A DNA stretch of 6,284 bases, taken from NCBI GenBank assembly GCA_964409225.1, contig CAYPCM010000033.1:1-6284 (forward strand). The letters run 5' to 3'. Source of the stretch: JACPXH01 sp964409225. Its GTDB lineage: Bacteria; Patescibacteriota; Minisyncoccia; JACPXH01. The notes under the pieces are model-generated. The model was not told the DNA's origin. It searched no databases and saw nothing but the letters and a program-made list of their open reading frames with translations. The number at the start of each line of letters is the position of its first letter. The first letter of the stretch is position 1. A program made the position numbers and the translations under genes. Below are positions 4,853 to 6,284 of the stretch, piece by piece.

Positions 4853-5542
4853 ATGACGCCACATCTGCTTTCTATCGTGCTTTCGGCAACCCTGCTTATT
4901 CCGCCCGGAGGTGCCTTTGCGCAAGGCATGGGGCCGGGGATGATGGGTTCGGTGGACAGTTCAGCCAACGCGGACGATCATACCTCCCGCGAAGAAGCCG
5001 AGGGGAAGGCGGTCTGGGAGAAATTTCAAGCCAAGCAAGTTGCGTGCGCGAATCTTTCGAACGAAGACTTCGCGGTATTGGGGGAGTATTTTATGGGGCT
5101 CATGATGGGAGATTCGCACGCCGCAATGAATCAGATGATGACGAGCGCCATGGGCGAAGAAGGGGAAGAGCAGATGCACGTTGCCATGGGTAAGCGCATA
5201 TCGGGTTGCGATCCTTCCGCGGCCTACCCCGTTTCCGGCAGGGGGTTTATGCCCATGATGGGGATGTGGGGGCCATACGGAATGATGGGCGGGAGATACT
5301 CGCCCAACGGCTGGTGGGGAATGCATGGTTACTCGGGGGCATGGGGTTGGCTTGGGGTGTTGTTTTCGGTGCTGTGGTGGGTGTTCGTGGCCGTGCTCAT
5401 TGTCGCGGCGATCAAAGTGATCTTCGGCTGGCGGCACGGCTGGCATCTCCGGAGTTCGGCGCACGAAATTCTGATGGAGCGATACGCGAAGGGCGAAATT
5501 TCGAAGCAAGAGTTTGAGGAGAAAAAGAAGGACATGGGCTGA
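4853..5542 (+). CDS. Secreted/membrane-anchored Met- and Gly-rich protein with C-terminal SHOCT domain
   Basis: Function unknown. The 229-residue protein has a signal peptide (1-23, cleavage probable after AFA), then a helical extracytoplasmic part (about 42-119) that is acidic and Met-rich, with two Cys (C65, C119) that could form a disulfide, then a Gly/Met/Trp-rich stretch (about 130-165) with repeated MMG/MWG/MHG motifs, one strong membrane helix (about 166-191) and a short cytoplasmic tail. The tail, AHEILMERYAKGEISKQEFE (203-222), is a SHOCT motif, a short oligomerisation domain common at the ends of bacterial membrane proteins. Met-rich periplasmic segments can bind copper; that is only a possibility here. 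It is divergent from the DUF6390-like gene and has no obvious link to the hydrogenase. No Shine-Dalgarno is visible before the ATG. I recall similar proteins in CPR genomes. Confidence 0.8.
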   Translation: MTPHLLSIVLSATLLIPPGGAFAQGMGPGMMGSVDSSANADDHTSREEAEGKAVWEKFQAKQVACANLSNEDFAVLGEYFMGLMMGDSHAAMNQMMTSAMGEEGEEQMHVAMGKRISGCDPSAAYPVSGRGFMPMMGMWGPYGMMGGRYSPNGWWGMHGYSGAWGWLGVLFSVLWWVFVAVLIVAAIKVIFGWRHGWHLRSSAHEILMERYAKGEISKQEFEEKKKDMG

Positions 5543-5577
5543 TGGTTGTATGTTGGTAAACGTGTTGCTCCGCCGCG

Positions 5578-5606
5578 TTGACAGAATGCGGGTGCTCCCG
5601 TAGTAT
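5578..5606 (+). promoter_or_regulatory. Sigma70-type promoter for the 126-aa protein gene
   Basis: Perfect -35 TTGACA (5578-5583), 17-bp spacer, -10 TAGTAT (5601-5606, 4/6). Expected start near 5613, leaving a leader of about 35 nt that contains the AGGAGG ribosome site. The spacer holds a tiny inverted repeat, CGGG TGCT CCCG. It shows that the downstream gene is transcribed separately from the SHOCT gene. Confidence 0.65.
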
Positions 5607-5647
5607 CGGAGTGGGTTGGCTGTAAGGATGAAAAAAGGAGGAGATCC

Positions 5648-6028
5648 ATGGGAGCAATCGCCGTCCTGTCCGTCGAGCAGCAGTTCGATCTACCCACCCA
5701 CGGTGTTCCGCTGGGGGTTCAGGAAGGATACAACGGGGAAGAAGCGTACTTTTTGAGCGCTCACGATGTGGGAGCTGGGATCCGCGGGATTCTCTTTGTC
5801 CCTCGTGAGGGACGGCAGGGCTGGTATATGGATAAGGTGGCGTACGCGCGGCGTATGCGACCAGACGTGCCGGCGGGGCTTGTCTTTCAGGCGAAGATCC
5901 ACAGTGCGTATTACTGCGGTATCGGCCAGCGCCTTTACTTGGCCACGCTTGAACTGACCCCGATGGAAGGAGGGGAACTCCAGGTGCTGCATGTCGAGTT
6001 CTTCCTCCATACGCCGCCGATGCCGTGA
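5648..6028 (+). CDS. Hypothetical soluble protein, 126 aa
   Basis: I do not recognise this protein. It is coding in all likelihood: AGGAGG (5636-5641) stands 6 nt before the ATG, a TTGACA promoter lies upstream, and a hairpin follows the stop. The 126 residues have no signal peptide or membrane helix; alternating hydrophobic stretches (for example GIRGILFVP 44-52, AGLVFQAKIHSAYYCGI 76-92, RLYLATLEL 95-103, LQVLHVEFFL 111-120) suggest a compact beta-rich fold. One Cys only (C90), plus His residues at 18, 39, 85, 115 and 121. No link to hydrogenase function is apparent; it appears to be a single-gene unit. Confidence 0.7.
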   Translation: MGAIAVLSVEQQFDLPTHGVPLGVQEGYNGEEAYFLSAHDVGAGIRGILFVPREGRQGWYMDKVAYARRMRPDVPAGLVFQAKIHSAYYCGIGQRLYLATLELTPMEGGELQVLHVEFFLHTPPMP

Positions 6029-6053
6029 AGTGCCTGCCCGCGGCTGTATTGCA

Positions 6054-6084
6054 GAAGCCGTTTCGCTTCAAGCGAGGCGGCTTC
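6054..6084 (+). terminator. Hairpin after the 126-aa gene, putative terminator
   Basis: GAAGCCG (6054-6060) pairs with CGGCTTC (6078-6084), and inside it TCGCT (6063-6067) pairs with AGCGA (6071-6075) around a TCA loop. It lies 25 bp past the stop codon. The tail AACATTTCTG is only weakly T-rich, so termination strength is uncertain. Confidence 0.5.
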
Positions 6085-6137
6085 AACATTTCTGATGGTG
6101 TTATAGTCCCCCAATATATAGTGGATATTGTGGCCTA

Positions 6138-6166
6138 TTGACAGCTCAATATGCTTTTGGTATACT
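6138..6166 (+). promoter_or_regulatory. Near-consensus sigma70 promoter pointing off the window end
   Basis: -35 TTGACA (6138-6143), exactly 17 bp spacer, extended -10 TGGTATACT with hexamer TATACT (6161-6166, 5/6). Expected start near 6173. A second TTGACA occurs at 6168-6173 but has no partner -10 at 17 bp. This is the strongest promoter in the window. Confidence 0.75.
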
Positions 6167-6284
6167 CTTGACATATTCGTACAGACGCGGTTTCGTGAGT
6201 TTTTAAGCCAAGGCCTCCTTTCTTTGCCATTTGGCGAAGACGGCAGGCGAATACGATATCGATTTATCGAGCATCGTCGCAGGC
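6167..6284 (+). other. Untranslated start of a transcript whose product lies beyond the window
   Basis: The last 112 bases follow the 6138-6166 promoter. No ORF with a ribosome binding site begins here and no known RNA is recognised. A small inverted repeat TTGCC/GGCGAA (about 6223-6238, one G-U pair) is visible. It could be a long leader or the 5' end of an RNA gene. Confidence 0.35.

Noticed and set aside
5412..6089. 225-residue minus-strand frame across the SHOCT and 126-aa genes
   Set aside because: It spans two plus-strand genes and their promoter, is Arg/Pro/Ser-rich and shows no recognisable motif.
6102..6107. TATAGT with upstream TG as another promoter
   Set aside because: There is no -35-like hexamer at 16-18 bp, and a much better promoter lies just downstream.

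Overview
The window (about 6.3 kb, moderately GC-rich genes with AT-rich spacers) carries the back half of a cytosolic [NiFe]-hydrogenase operon, a converging two-gene hydrogenase accessory operon, a likely structured non-coding RNA between them, and two unrelated small genes. The organism is most probably an uncultured bacterium of the Patescibacteria/CPR type. This rests on recalled habits of those genomes: promoters built as TTGACA-N17-TGGTATACT, AT-rich inverted repeats of the 'attaggaattag' / 'aatgacc...ggtcatt' kind between genes, a 'gagatccctcg...' type intergenic repeat, weak ribosome binding sites, and a secreted Met-rich protein ending in a SHOCT domain. No rRNA or marker gene is present, so the assignment is an inference of moderate strength.

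Plus strand, 1-3119: a FAD/NAD(P)-dependent oxidoreductase that enters from outside the window, then after a 131-bp AT-rich inverted repeat the hydrogenase small (electron-transfer) subunit and, 8 bp further, the [NiFe] large catalytic subunit. The large subunit has both Cys pairs that hold the Ni-Fe centre and a 9-residue tail after the predicted protease cleavage site. The small subunit has adjacent Cys-Cys in place of the usual hydrogenase CxxC, a NuoB-like arrangement. The flavoprotein is a plausible link between NAD(P)H and H2.

3100-3526: a perfect 36-bp palindrome over the large-subunit stop codon, a repeat-like block, then a good promoter (TTGTCG-N16-TATACT), about 230 nt with many mutually compatible and competing helices but no convincing protein, and a strong 11-bp GC-rich terminator hairpin. 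Inside it is an 8-codon ORF behind an 8-nt perfect Shine-Dalgarno match.

Minus strand, 4747-3522: a protein I match from memory to the DUF6390 family, then a compact hydrogenase maturation endopeptidase. The two are separated by a perfect 38-bp palindrome that contains the protease ribosome binding site. The protease is expected to remove the large-subunit tail, so both converging operons serve the same enzyme.

Plus strand, 4800-6284: an exported Met/Gly-rich membrane-anchored SHOCT protein; an unrecognised 126-aa soluble protein with a textbook promoter and ribosome binding site; a hairpin; and a near-consensus promoter at 6138-6166 whose product lies beyond the window end.
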